From: Stictocephala bisonia
Lineage: Eukaryota; Arthropoda; Insecta; Hemiptera; Membracidae
Direction of reading: 5' to 3'
DNA: 64,000 nt
NCBI GenBank assembly: GCA_035578905.1
Contig: JAQJVL010000677.1
Coordinates: forward strand, 1 to 64,000
Part shown: one piece after another, positions 42,201 through 45,890 of the stretch
Layout of the letters: each line of letters begins with the position of its first letter
Position numbering within the stretch: position 1 is the stretch's first letter
Notes under the pieces: generated by a model
What the model saw: the letters and a program-made list of their open reading frames with translations, nothing else
What the model was told of the DNA's origin: nothing
Databases searched by the model: none
Translations under genes and position numbers: made by a program

Positions 42201-45200
42201 TCTAATTTAGTAACAGTTAGACCTAAAGAAATTAAAGGTGACAAATTTACAATTGGGAAATTCACCAATAGTTCTAAGAAACGTCCTCATATGTAGTTTC
42301 ATCTTGTCAAAATTCAAAACCTTAATATTAGAAGGAAACTTGTTGTTTTATAACGACACATTAAAAACTACCCTGGGTAGCATTGTATTATGCACATGAT
42401 ATTAGGGTTTAATATCACCTTGTGAACAACATTAGGTTAACTTTTAATGTATACTAAGCAATGAAACATGTGTATACAGGGAGGGGAGCTATAATATGAC
42501 ATTTAATAAACAGAGATGTGCAGCTAGTCCTAGCAGGTTTCTGCGTTTTAAAAACGCCTGAGCAAGTGAGCGTGACATTGAAAATAAATAGTTTTTTAAT
42601 TAGCATAATACATGTTGGTAAATATACAGTACAAGTAAACGTCAAACAACACAAATATATTACAATTCAAGCACAAATACACGAATATTATGGTAATCGA
42701 TTTCGGTGAACCAAGCTCACCTTCCTCAGACCAGAGGGATTCACAAAAGAATGGAAAATGGTGTTCAACAACTCAATTTAGAGGCCTATGATCACGTGAC
42801 CCCATTGGCTGGAATCGTCAAAATGGCGGCTGCTGTGATATTATTGGTTAATTCCTATTGTCTGTTACTTCTCTTCTTTTATTCGCTGAAAATACATTAT
42901 TATAAACTATTTCGGAATCAAAATTAACCTGTTCATTCATTAATTTATCACGATCCTTAAATTTTTCTTTAAAAATAAATAACTCTTCCCAAGCATTCAT
43001 GTTACGACCCTTCTTACAAACTTTTAAAATATCTACATTTTCATTTATTTATTCAAACTGTGGATACAATTCAGAAGGTGTTTAGCTACATAAGATCTTT
43101 CAGGTTTCTTATTTTTAAAAGCAGAGACATGGTTTTTATATCTTGCTAAAATTTACAGTCTGACCTATGTAAAACATATTACAATCATTACAGTTAATCC
43201 TATATATTCCTGAATTATTGAATTTATCTTCACTTTCAATATTTGGTTGTAAAATGTTGGCCATAGTATTACAAGTCTTAAAAGCTACTGATAAATTGAA
43301 TTTCTTAAATCTATTACCAACTCTTTGTGTGAATGGTCCATTGTAATGGAGGGATACATACTTCTTTTGTTCTTTATCGGATTTTTCTTTTTTAAGTGTT
43401 TTTCGTTTTTCGTCTCGAATTTTATTTTCTATTTTCTTTTTTATTCTACTTCCGATTTCATCAATTATTGATGCCTTGTATCCATTTGCAACAGCTATTG
43501 ATTTTATTACATTTATTTCCTGTTTTCTATCTGCAACAATTAATGGTATTGAATACGCCCTATACAACATACTTCTGAAGCTAGCTGTTTTGTGAGACGG
43601 GGGATGGATAGAACTGTTATTTATTGTACAATTGGTTTGGGTAGGTTTCCTGAAAATTCTATATGAAAGTTTATGATCACAAATTATTTTTAGATGCAAA
43701 AAGTTAATTTCATTCATAGATTCAAGTTCACTGGTAAAACTAAGCTTCTGGTGGTGACAATTAAGTATATTTAACATATTATCTAAGTCATTACATGATT
43801 TCTCGTTAAATAAAACCAGAATATCATCGACATAACGGGTGTAAAATATGATATCATGTTCCTTTTTTAATTTATCTAAAATGGAGTCCTCATGATGCTG
43901 TAAATAAACTTCTGACAAAATGGCTGACAGTGGACTACCCATAGCTAAACCATCGTTTTGTAAGTAAAATTTGTTATTGAAACGGAAGTAATTTTGTTTC
44001 AAGATAGTTTTGAGCAACTTTACAATTTGATTTACATACATTTTTTCATATTGTTGTTCTACAAATTTTTCTTTAACCCTTTCCACTCAAGTGGCGGGGC
44101 AGCCCCGCCACGCAACTTACCGCACTAACTCCAATGTCGGGCCGGGCCCGACGTCTCTATAATAACGTTCTATGATTGTATTTAGACTGACGTAGTTACA
44201 TTATTGACCGCTAGGGTTGTTGTTTGATATGTGCTGCTATCTGTAGAATTTTTTCGGAACCGTTTGAGTTTAGTATCAGTAAACAAACCTCAGAAAATGT
44301 AATGTTTGTCGTCTGTGGCTGCTCTGTAAACAGCTGGCTGACTGCAACAGCTATCTGCACTCACTTTGTTCCGTCATATGTTATCGTTCGTAATGAGCTT
44401 ATAAAACGCATTGTTGTTGCTAGGTTATCGTTGTTGTTTTACTGTTTATTCAAAATATTTTTATTTTTACGAAAATGAAAGAGCGTTGCAAGTAGGCTAT
44501 TAGATTTTGTCTGTTTATATTTTTAGCTGATAACATGTTTTGAATTATTGAAAAAAGCTTTACTTACAAATTTGGTCTAAATTATGTACCTTTTGACTGT
44601 TGCTAAGCAATAAAATAAAATTTATGGAGCAATTGTTTACTAGTTGCAGTGAAAATAATTTTTTTGGTAAAAATGTTGTTTTTCAAAAAAATTCGGTTTT
44701 AGAATTATATATTTTTTTTATGTATAATTTAGTCCAAAATATTTGAAAATGACTTTTTTTTTGTTTGTAAGGATACAAACAACAAAAAACAAACAACAAA
44801 TACTATTCTTCCTATTTAAAATTTTTCAAAAATTCTTCTTGTATCCGTTTTTTTGTTAGAAATTAAATTTTGTTCCAATAAATATATATAATTAAAAAAT
44901 GTTGAAAATAAAAATATATGTTTTATTTTATATTAATCTATACTTTAGTCATATAAGAAACAAAGAAAAAATACATCAGCTTTTTGGAACTATCAGATAT
45001 ATGTTTTTCCCACTGAACAAATGTAGTAGGCAATCTTTGCTTAAAAGTAAATGGAGCTGATAGGGATACTGGGTTCCCAGTAATTGGAGTGGAAAGGGTT
45101 AACTAAGTTAATCACTTCATCAACTGGAATATTAGTATACAGATTACATATGTCAAATTGAAAATAACTCAATAAATATATATTAAAACCTAAATACAAA

Positions 45201-45736
45201 AGTCGTATGAAGCTGTTTAGTCAGAAAAAACGGCCTTATTTAGTTTCAGCATTAAAGACGGCATGAGAGTACCATTTTAAGGTTGGACTGAACAACAATC
45301 GCTAGAAAGTTTGAAGCCTTTAAATAATTGCTATTATTGAGAGGAAAGACACATTTTGGGTTTTTTTTCTTAATTTAGTGAAAGCAGATTTGAAGGAAAC
45401 CAGCCAATTTATGAAACTCATTTTGGAACTCATCATATTACCTTCTAGGCTGTGATTATCTATTAGCCTAGCGTAGATCACCAGCGTACTTGTAACATTT
45501 AACCATATCATCCTGTAAGTTGTAGCGTTGACATATATAATAATTAATAAATGCCCCAATATTAAGAACCTGGCACCACAAAAGGTTCACACTTACCTGA
45601 AAGTAATATTATTTATCTGTCCATGTGTATTACACATTTTAATGTTTTGTAACATAATTTTGTTGTATTTCCAGAGCATGTGATGTCCAGCTACTCACCT
45701 GAGGGTGACAACACTGTACGCAAAAACAAGAGATAG
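1090..45736 (+). CDS. Tango1: Tango1 (TANGO1/cTAGE5 family), C-terminal part in 13 exons
   Basis: Gene-level entry; the exons follow. The thirteen exons total 1827 nt (608 residues plus stop) and join in frame with matching phases at every junction. Order in the product: one hydrophobic membrane segment (residues about 13-30), a heptad-rich coiled coil (about 36-470), a proline-rich region (about 473-588) and a basic end (RKNKR). Family signatures are ETAEKEKIEALTKLQVLSNY, the HENW-VASRQAERRLKEVQQE block and PPP runs. In the known family this ER-exit-site membrane protein recruits bulky secretory cargo, binds Sec23 through PPP motifs and helps organise COPII carriers. The luminal SH3-like domain of long isoforms is not here: either its exons lie to the left or this transcript is a short cTAGE5-like form. 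Introns of 8.9, 9.3 and 10.0 kb are filled with transposons. Confidence 0.85.
1195..2226 (+). other. Tango1 intron, no features
   Basis: AT-rich intron of about 1.0 kb. No coding potential or recognisable repeat seen. Confidence 0.5.
2227..2343 (+). CDS. Tango1: Tango1 exon B: start of coiled coil
   Basis: 39 codons, phase 0-0, acceptor TTTTTTTAG and donor GAG|GTGAGA. It reads AHRRDGPLVAVINKLEREVL and continues ILKKENSILEDRLQTVLQE, a clear heptad pattern starting right after the membrane segment. Confidence 0.8.
2925..3495 (+). mobile_element. 5'-truncated LINE, 3' end only
   Basis: The ORF at 2938-3270 (110 codons) is the C-terminal domain of a Jockey/CR1-like LINE: LYILETAVYCRYK, then YETRARAAYR, then a final LKSHLVSNAFYTVGEFM. 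It aligns by eye with the C-terminus of the longer LINE at 4534-6018 (YILETVMYVK ... YNTRYNRY ... YLTNASLYSFKEYF). The 3' UTR ends with ACAAATAAAG and a tail of TTGAA pentamers (about 3468-3490). This is dead-on-arrival 5' truncation. Confidence 0.75.
3496..3904 (+). other. Intron stretch between two LINE 3' ends
   Basis: No gene seen. The two flanking LINEs point their 3' tails at each other across this interval. Confidence 0.4.
3905..8130 (-). mobile_element. Jockey/CR1-like LINE split by an LTR insertion
   Basis: The main ORF (6018-4534, about 490 codons) is a non-LTR reverse transcriptase: SSYRPISLLPVFSKILEKV, HGFRTGKST, LDLKKAFDSVSHEKLL, HGVPQGSILGPLLFL and the catalytic LYADDAN. These are followed by the thumb and a C-terminal domain. 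The 3' UTR carries AAATAAAGAG and ends in TTGAA-type pentamers at 3905-3925. The protein continues on the far side of an inserted element: 8120-7922 encodes STGVDDIPISVVKQSISFII, which joins directly to PLAHIVNSS at about 5990. The reading frame is otherwise intact, so the LINE was probably young when interrupted. 5' truncated: no endonuclease domain found. Confidence 0.85.
5993..7914 (+). mobile_element. Probable solo LTR (1.92 kb) nested in the LINE
   Basis: The segment starts TG and ends CA and is flanked by the 4-bp direct repeat GGGT (5989-5992 and 7915-7918). Removing it plus one repeat restores the LINE reverse transcriptase frame. It has no long ORF. It holds possible LTR signals: GGGTATAAG near 6970, a donor-like CGTAAGTG near 6225 and AATAAA at about 7782 near the right end. 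It is also markedly less AT-rich in places than its surroundings. The family is unknown; a 1.9-kb LTR is long. A non-autonomous LTR-flanked element is the alternative, but I see no terminal direct repeats within it. Confidence 0.6.
8131..8322. other. Short spacer between LINE and TTAA element
   Basis: Ends in the TTAA target site (8319-8322) of the next element. Nothing else recognised. Confidence 0.3.
8323..9591. mobile_element. Non-autonomous TTAA-target DNA transposon (1.27 kb)
   Basis: Terminal inverted repeats of about 30 bp start GGGGATATCCTACTGAAAAT at 8323; the reverse complement ends at 9591. Both ends abut TTAA (8319-8322 and 9592-9595), the piggyBac-type target duplication. The interior is AT-rich with no transposase. 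The termini differ from the CCCTTT ends of the other two TTAA elements in this window, so it is a separate family. Confidence 0.75.
9596..10128 (+). other. Tango1 intron 2, unannotated part
   Basis: AT-rich; no gene or repeat recognised. Confidence 0.35.
10129..10549 (+). pseudogene. FLYWCH/MULE-type transposase remnant
   Basis: Frame at 10129-10238 reads DGFLYFKHSNGKNTVRYWRC then KRTDACSARAT: the FLYWCH zinc-finger pattern (F-L-Y, W-x-C, A-R-x-T). After a stop and frame change, 10305-10549 reads SMWNQYDDVLQHQTRTNNKL, EEWQNHFQILLANYRPSLY and FLTALQNEQGDEE. That is the C-terminal pattern (WN-x-Y, RTNN-x-E-x-W, HPS-like) of transposases that carry FLYWCH fingers. The catalytic core expected between them is missing, so this is an internally deleted, dead copy. 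Assignment rests on pattern memory. Confidence 0.5.
10551..11290 (+). other. Tango1 intron 2, 3' part
   Basis: No coding sequence recognised; ends with acceptor ATATTGTTGCAG. Confidence 0.4.
11291..11368 (+). CDS. Tango1: Tango1 exon C: coiled coil
   Basis: 26 codons, phase 0-0, acceptor TTGTTGCAG and donor AAG|GTAAAT. Encodes LEGWNTNSAENDALIVELKQ then ELEETK. Confidence 0.75.
11369..13114 (+). other. Tango1 intron, no features
   Basis: 1.75 kb AT-rich intron. Short frames here show no family resemblance. Confidence 0.4.
13115..13339 (+). CDS. Tango1: Tango1 exon D: coiled coil
   Basis: 75 codons, phase 0-0, acceptor TGTACAG and donor GAG|GTTTGT. Encodes SAKQELEEQVTVLEREVESV through LREKLEHQEDEIAALSQRLS and QKNME, continuous heptads. 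An alternative AG four bases downstream would break the frame. Confidence 0.8.
13340..14051 (+). other. Tango1 intron, no features
   Basis: AT-rich; no repeat recognised. Confidence 0.4.
14052..14198 (+). CDS. Tango1: Tango1 exon E: coiled coil
   Basis: 49 codons, phase 0-0, acceptor GGTGCAG and donor GAG|GTTAGT. Encodes VEELEKKLANSLEVSAELEE, RVIAVTRNKEEEALQLKDTH and RQLIAQLEE. Confidence 0.8.
14690..14965 (-). pseudogene. Possible pogo/Tigger-like helix-turn-helix debris
   Basis: Reading 14965 downward gives KTDVLKMLDNGQCKNLVC, then after a frameshift AEVGVGKFTI and TAWLKLNS. This resembles the first helix-turn-helix of pogo/Tigger/CENP-B-type transposases (K-x-x-x-L-x-x-L-x-x-G ... G-V-G-K-S-T-I). 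No catalytic domain seen. Tentative. Confidence 0.3.
15395..17714. mobile_element. hAT-type DNA transposon, non-autonomous (2.32 kb)
   Basis: The ends are inverted repeats beginning TAGGGGTGTGC (15395 on the + strand, 17714 on the - strand). They are flanked by a perfect 8-bp target duplication CTAAGAAT (15387-15394 and 17715-17722), the hAT hallmark. Both subterminal regions are studded with CGAGTA/TACTCG motifs (about 15420-15480 and 17630-17705), likely transposase-binding sites. No transposase ORF could be recognised inside, so it would move only in trans. Confidence 0.85.
17723..18155 (+). other. Tango1 intron 5 segment
   Basis: AT-rich, nothing recognised. Confidence 0.35.
18158..18230. 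repeat. AT microsatellite followed by poly-A
   Basis: About 19 TA dinucleotides then a run of roughly 30 A residues. The length is likely to vary between individuals and to be error-prone in assembly. Confidence 0.9.
18674..19966 (-). mobile_element. mariner-like element, complete ends, dead transposase
   Basis: Terminal inverted repeats share TCCAATAAAT(A/T)(A/T)GCGAACT (left near 18676-18705, right near 19935-19962) and sit next to TA dinucleotides. The 1.29-kb length is normal for mariner. The longest frame (19265-18906) reads GVVHHEFLPEGQTVNAELYL, then WILYHKNAPALSAL, then SYLPDLAP: the mariner core. The usual HHDNAP motif is YHKNAP here, so the second catalytic Asp is replaced by Lys. 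Further stops break the N-terminal half (KASVFKWMKRFKDGRQD at about 19660). Inactive. Confidence 0.85.
19967..21956 (+). other. Tango1 intron 5 segment
   Basis: Mostly unannotated AT-rich sequence. At about 20605-20632 AATAAAAATGATTTGATTTG looks like a LINE 3' tail. At about 21247-21277 GCGCTCTATAGT is duplicated in tandem. No gene seen. Confidence 0.3.
21957..22200. repeat. Dispersed repeat, single copy of the 52-kb foldback unit
   Basis: From TATATTAGGAGAGATAGGAC through CAAATTTTCTGTTCCACTGG to AAGTTTCCTGATGGGGGAGG it aligns by eye with each arm of the inverted repeat at 52235-52890. On the - strand the ribozyme-like motif of that family reads CTGCAGA instead of CTGAAGA here, so this copy is degenerate. 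Confidence 0.7.
22201..23471 (+). other. Tango1 intron 5, 3' end
   Basis: No gene recognised. Ends with acceptor GTTGACAG. Confidence 0.35.
23472..23597 (+). CDS. Tango1: Tango1 exon F: coiled coil
   Basis: 42 codons, phase 0-0, donor GAG|GTAACA. Encodes VMETKALDETRVSTEMSKLR, LAIEELQKIVAEKDAELEEV and KE. Confidence 0.8.
23900..25060 (+). mobile_element. Decayed LINE reverse transcriptase fragment
   Basis: Scattered frames match a non-LTR reverse transcriptase: SWDEISPKVLEFCSSQISYP and FLISQSVQHGEFP (23924-24232), then KKDDFSLLNSYYRIA at about 24450, SLKVFER, RGKSTISALYDL-like text at about 24600, and finally INIFADDVSVLITV (24899-24940), a FADD catalytic box. There are many stops and frameshifts. 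A tRNA-derived SINE sits inside it at about 24240-24408. Confidence 0.65.
24240..24408 (-). mobile_element. tRNA-derived SINE inside the decayed LINE
   Basis: On the - strand, an A-box-like TGGCTCAGTGGCTAAGG (24396-24380) and a B box GGTTCGAATTCC (24352-24341) are spaced as in tRNA genes, followed by a non-tRNA tail towards 24240. The tail contains a hairpin with GTTGACATG and CATG..GTCAAC arms. The tRNA cloverleaf is incomplete, so I call it a SINE rather than a tRNA gene. Confidence 0.7.
25085..25241 (+). CDS. Tango1: Tango1 exon G: conserved coiled-coil block
   Basis: 157 nt, starts phase 0 and ends phase 1; acceptor TTATTTTAAG, donor GAGG|GTGAAT. Encodes VVKQLRSTDSNDKMDALFDV, VGVRAQLRTALTERDDFREK and FHDEEGARKLLE, the block before the best conserved family region. 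Confidence 0.85.
25242..26025 (+). other. Tango1 intron, no features
   Basis: AT-rich; no gene or repeat recognised. Confidence 0.4.
26026..26164 (+). CDS. Tango1: Tango1 exon H: family signature coiled coil
   Basis: 139 nt, phase 1 to phase 2; acceptor TCAATAG, donor AA|GTGAGT. Encodes GHMKKITQEVAELKVSF, then ETAEKEKIEALTKLQVLSNY and FKEKESQLQ, the most diagnostic TANGO1/cTAGE5 stretch here. A donor-like AAG|GTTAGT at 26067 lies inside the exon but using it would remove the conserved block. Confidence 0.9.
26165..27607 (+). other. Tango1 intron with a possible LINE tail
   Basis: About 26490-26575 has the form of an RTE-type LINE 3' end (TCCTAACTTCGTCTG, AATAAAGACTTTTTCATTT). The rest is unannotated. 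Confidence 0.3.
27608..27709 (+). CDS. Tango1: Tango1 exon I: coiled coil
   Basis: 102 nt, phase 2 to phase 2; acceptor TATTTTAG, donor AA|GTAAGA. Encodes ELGVQESMWLQKQSDDHTIY then EQMRSLREENEKYK, continuous with exon H. Confidence 0.88.
28052..29350 (+). mobile_element. 5'-truncated Jockey/CR1-like LINE
   Basis: It starts within the reverse transcriptase (FFESYLENRLQSVYVNDEYS), has one in-frame stop just before GVPQGSVLGPLLFL, then an open frame to 29053 with LLYADDTTFV, the thumb (AKFLGIYIDNKMNWQPHIEY) and the C-terminal domain ending NPFYSINEFF. It is related to the LINE at 3905-8130. The 3' end has ACAATAAAAG and a pentanucleotide TATTC tail (about 29310-29360). A single stop suggests a fairly recent insertion. 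Confidence 0.85.
29370..29590. other. GC-richer patch with GTCGGGCCCGAC palindrome
   Basis: An isolated, less AT-rich block containing a perfect 12-bp palindrome at 29513-29524 and repeated TCGGxxCCGAC-like text. I cannot assign it. It resembles the palindromic end of the 44077-45098 element only in that motif. Confidence 0.3.
29591..30239 (+). other. Tango1 intron 9 segment
   Basis: AT-rich; no gene recognised. Confidence 0.3.
30240..30485 (-). repeat. SINE-like dispersed repeat, copy 1
   Basis: Shares AAGATATGG, GTGATGAGTG, ATTCCTTAG and AATAGCCCAATGA blocks with copies near 57020-57105 and 62735-62880. The right end on the - strand contains GTTCGATCCC, a B-box-like motif, suggesting a tRNA-derived SINE oriented on the - strand. 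Confidence 0.55.
30610..31205 (+). pseudogene. mariner transposase remnant, internally deleted
   Basis: 30665-30770 reads MIIKVYGEESMDNTQFKYWF and RQFKNDRKLVESDEP, the mariner N-terminal helix-turn-helix region. Next come RELEEDLGIPKSSVCNILHE (about 30850) and, after a deletion of the middle of the catalytic domain, PYSPDIAPCDFWLFPKLK-like text near 31030. The central DxD-containing part is missing and stops are present. Confidence 0.7.
31216..31600. repeat. Unassigned GC-richer block, probably TE 3' sequence
   Basis: This block is less AT-rich than the intron around it (for example AGTCCCCCTAATGAAGGACA). It lies between a mariner remnant and a LINE remnant, so a mobile origin is likely. No family recognised. 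Confidence 0.25.
31750..33760 (+). mobile_element. Decayed LINE with endonuclease and reverse transcriptase pieces
   Basis: 31809-32210 is an AP-type endonuclease fragment (DVDVIVLSEIW, LAVYRSPSMDCNLF, IGDTNID). About 32215-32390 continues with VDKPTRVAANSKTCLDYIFT and ITDHFAMVLNIK. 32640-32904 is the linker (RNHLNAVIKRAKSKYFREQ). The reverse transcriptase follows at 33190-33740 in broken frames: KVIPLYKSGD-like text, LLALIDLAKAFDSIGRKKLF, VVQGSNLSPF and LFLFADDTAVLF. Truncated after the FADD box, with several stops and shifts. Same broad Jockey/CR1-like type as the others. Confidence 0.8.
33761..35974 (+). other. Tango1 intron 9, unannotated
   Basis: About 33765-33890 is GC-richer and could be another retroelement end. 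No reliable gene or repeat otherwise. Confidence 0.3.
35975..36066. repeat. Imperfect palindrome made of two inverted retroelement ends
   Basis: The two arms (about 28 nt, roughly six mismatches) meet head to head. The right arm (ATTCCTTTGTGTATCCC, TTTGGTCTGAGGAAA) matches the - strand sequence at 42760-42722 beside the Penelope-like element. The CTGAGGA core is present but the following helix and GAAA box are not, so no ribozyme fold is possible here. Confidence 0.5.
36067..37682 (+). other. Tango1 intron 9, 3' end
   Basis: AT-rich; nothing recognised. Ends with acceptor ACTTTTGCAG. Confidence 0.35.
37683..37779 (+). CDS. Tango1: Tango1 exon J: coiled coil
   Basis: 97 nt, phase 2 to phase 0; donor TGG|GTAAGA. 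Encodes LQNESLKKEIVEQESSFKIQ and IANVEQKSHENW, where H-E-N-W corresponds to the HDNW motif at the end of the vertebrate TANGO1 coiled coil. Confidence 0.88.
37780..38480 (+). other. Tango1 intron, no features
   Basis: AT-rich; no repeat recognised. Confidence 0.4.
38481..38604 (+). CDS. Tango1: Tango1 exon K: end of coiled coil
   Basis: 124 nt, phase 0 to phase 1; acceptor TTGTGTAG, donor ATTA|GTCAGT. Encodes VASRQAERRLKEVQQEAAQL and RNRLTMEKNSANYSMEDGKP, matching the AARNAER block of the family. Confidence 0.88.
38605..39453 (+). other. Tango1 intron segment
   Basis: Unannotated AT-rich sequence up to the TTAA target site of the next element. Confidence 0.35.
39454..39984. mobile_element. 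piggyBac-type non-autonomous element (531 bp)
   Basis: Ends CCCTTCAGCG at 39454 and, inverted, CCCTTTGGCGCTGA at 39984. Both ends abut TTAA (39450-39453 and 39985-39988). CCCTT(T/C) ends plus a TTAA duplication are the piggyBac hallmark. It lies in the intron 93 bp before the proline-rich exon. It contains an A-rich tract near 39645-39665 and no transposase. Confidence 0.75.
40078..40425 (+). CDS. Tango1: Tango1 exon L: proline-rich domain
   Basis: 348 nt, phase 1 to phase 1; acceptor TTTCTTCAG, donor AAAG|GTGATC. One exon carries the whole proline-rich region: repeated PPP runs (SPPPS, MPPPG, VPPPPL, RPPPL, SPPPPLP twice) with Met, Tyr and Ser between them, then HHRNVHKPQPRELSREQK. In the family such PPP motifs dock on Sec23 of the COPII coat. 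Reading through the donor would add 21 residues to a stop at about 40490, a possible retained-intron end. Confidence 0.9.
40426..42659 (+). other. Tango1 last intron, 5' part
   Basis: AT-rich; no gene recognised. The intron then contains the Penelope-like element. Confidence 0.35.
42680..42745 (-). ncRNA. Hammerhead-ribozyme-like motif beside the Penelope element
   Basis: Read on the - strand: core CTGAGGA (42729-42723), one extra A, helix II GGTGA/TCACC (42721-42717 with 42709-42705) closed by a 7-nt loop, then GAAA (42704-42701). The palindromic ATCGAT forms a minimal helix III, and an ATT triplet fits the N-U-H cleavage rule. Helix I pairs TGGT with ACCA (42733-42730 with 42694-42691), then an internal loop, then GAAT with ATTC. 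Penelope-like elements are known to carry such short-helix-III hammerheads in their terminal repeats. The extra A after the core and the short helices leave activity open. Confidence 0.55.
44077..45098. mobile_element. piggyBac-type non-autonomous element (1022 bp) inside the Penelope element
   Basis: Terminal inverted repeats CCCTTTCCACTC at both ends, flanked by TTAA (44073-44076 and 45099-45102). Excision of the element plus one TTAA rejoins the Penelope RT frame. Just inside the left end are two GC palindromes, 44091-44111 (10-bp arms, 1-nt centre) and 44136-44152 (8-bp arms, 1-nt centre), in otherwise AT-rich DNA. No transposase. Positions 44487-44987 recur almost unchanged at 53411-53910. 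Confidence 0.88.
45171..45674 (+). other. Tango1 last intron, 3' part
   Basis: No gene recognised; ends with acceptor TGTATTTCCAG. Confidence 0.4.
45675..45736 (+). CDS. Tango1: Tango1 last exon M: C-terminus and stop
   Basis: 62 nt. The phase-1 end of exon L plus AG gives Glu, then HVMSSYSPEGDNTVRKNKR and TAG (45734-45736). The exact phase match and the lysine/arginine-rich end support this as the true terminus. An additional exon in the 5.2-kb intron cannot be excluded. Confidence 0.7.
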
Positions 45737-45890
45737 TGATCAACTTAAACATAGCTTTACGCCTGTACTTATAGTCAATATCGTACTGTCCTCCACCTGA
45801 GGGAGCCGCCTGCAAGACTGACTGGGGCCAACGACTCTGCTGGCAACAGTCTACGATTTGACCCAATAAATGGTTTAAAATAAAGATCCA
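45737..45890 (+). terminator. Tango1 3' UTR with candidate poly(A) signals
   Basis: AATAAA at 45865-45870 and a second one near 45879-45884, 129-148 bp after the stop. A further AATAAA near 46044 could serve a longer UTR. Transcript ends are not known. Confidence 0.4.

Larger units (their letters stand above)
42660..45170 (-). mobile_element. Penelope-like retroelement, interrupted and partial
   Basis: The ORF at 44086-43136 encodes a Penelope-type reverse transcriptase (DGLAMGSPLSAILSEVYLQ; catalytic RYVDDILVLF; INFLHLKI) followed by a GIY-YIG endonuclease (SGIYRINCNDCNMFYIGQTV). After a frameshift the endonuclease continues with RYKNHVSAFKNKKPERSYVA and the C-terminus with ILKVCKKGRNMNAWEELFIF, reaching about 42880. 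On the other side of a nested element, 45170-45103 encodes DICNLYTNIPVDEVINLV, the upstream RT block. The 5' part beyond is missing. A hammerhead-like fold follows the ORF. Inactive copy. Confidence 0.88.

Noticed and set aside
44224..44478. + strand frame within the piggyBac-type element as a gene
   Set aside because: No transposase or other motif; lies wholly inside a non-autonomous element.
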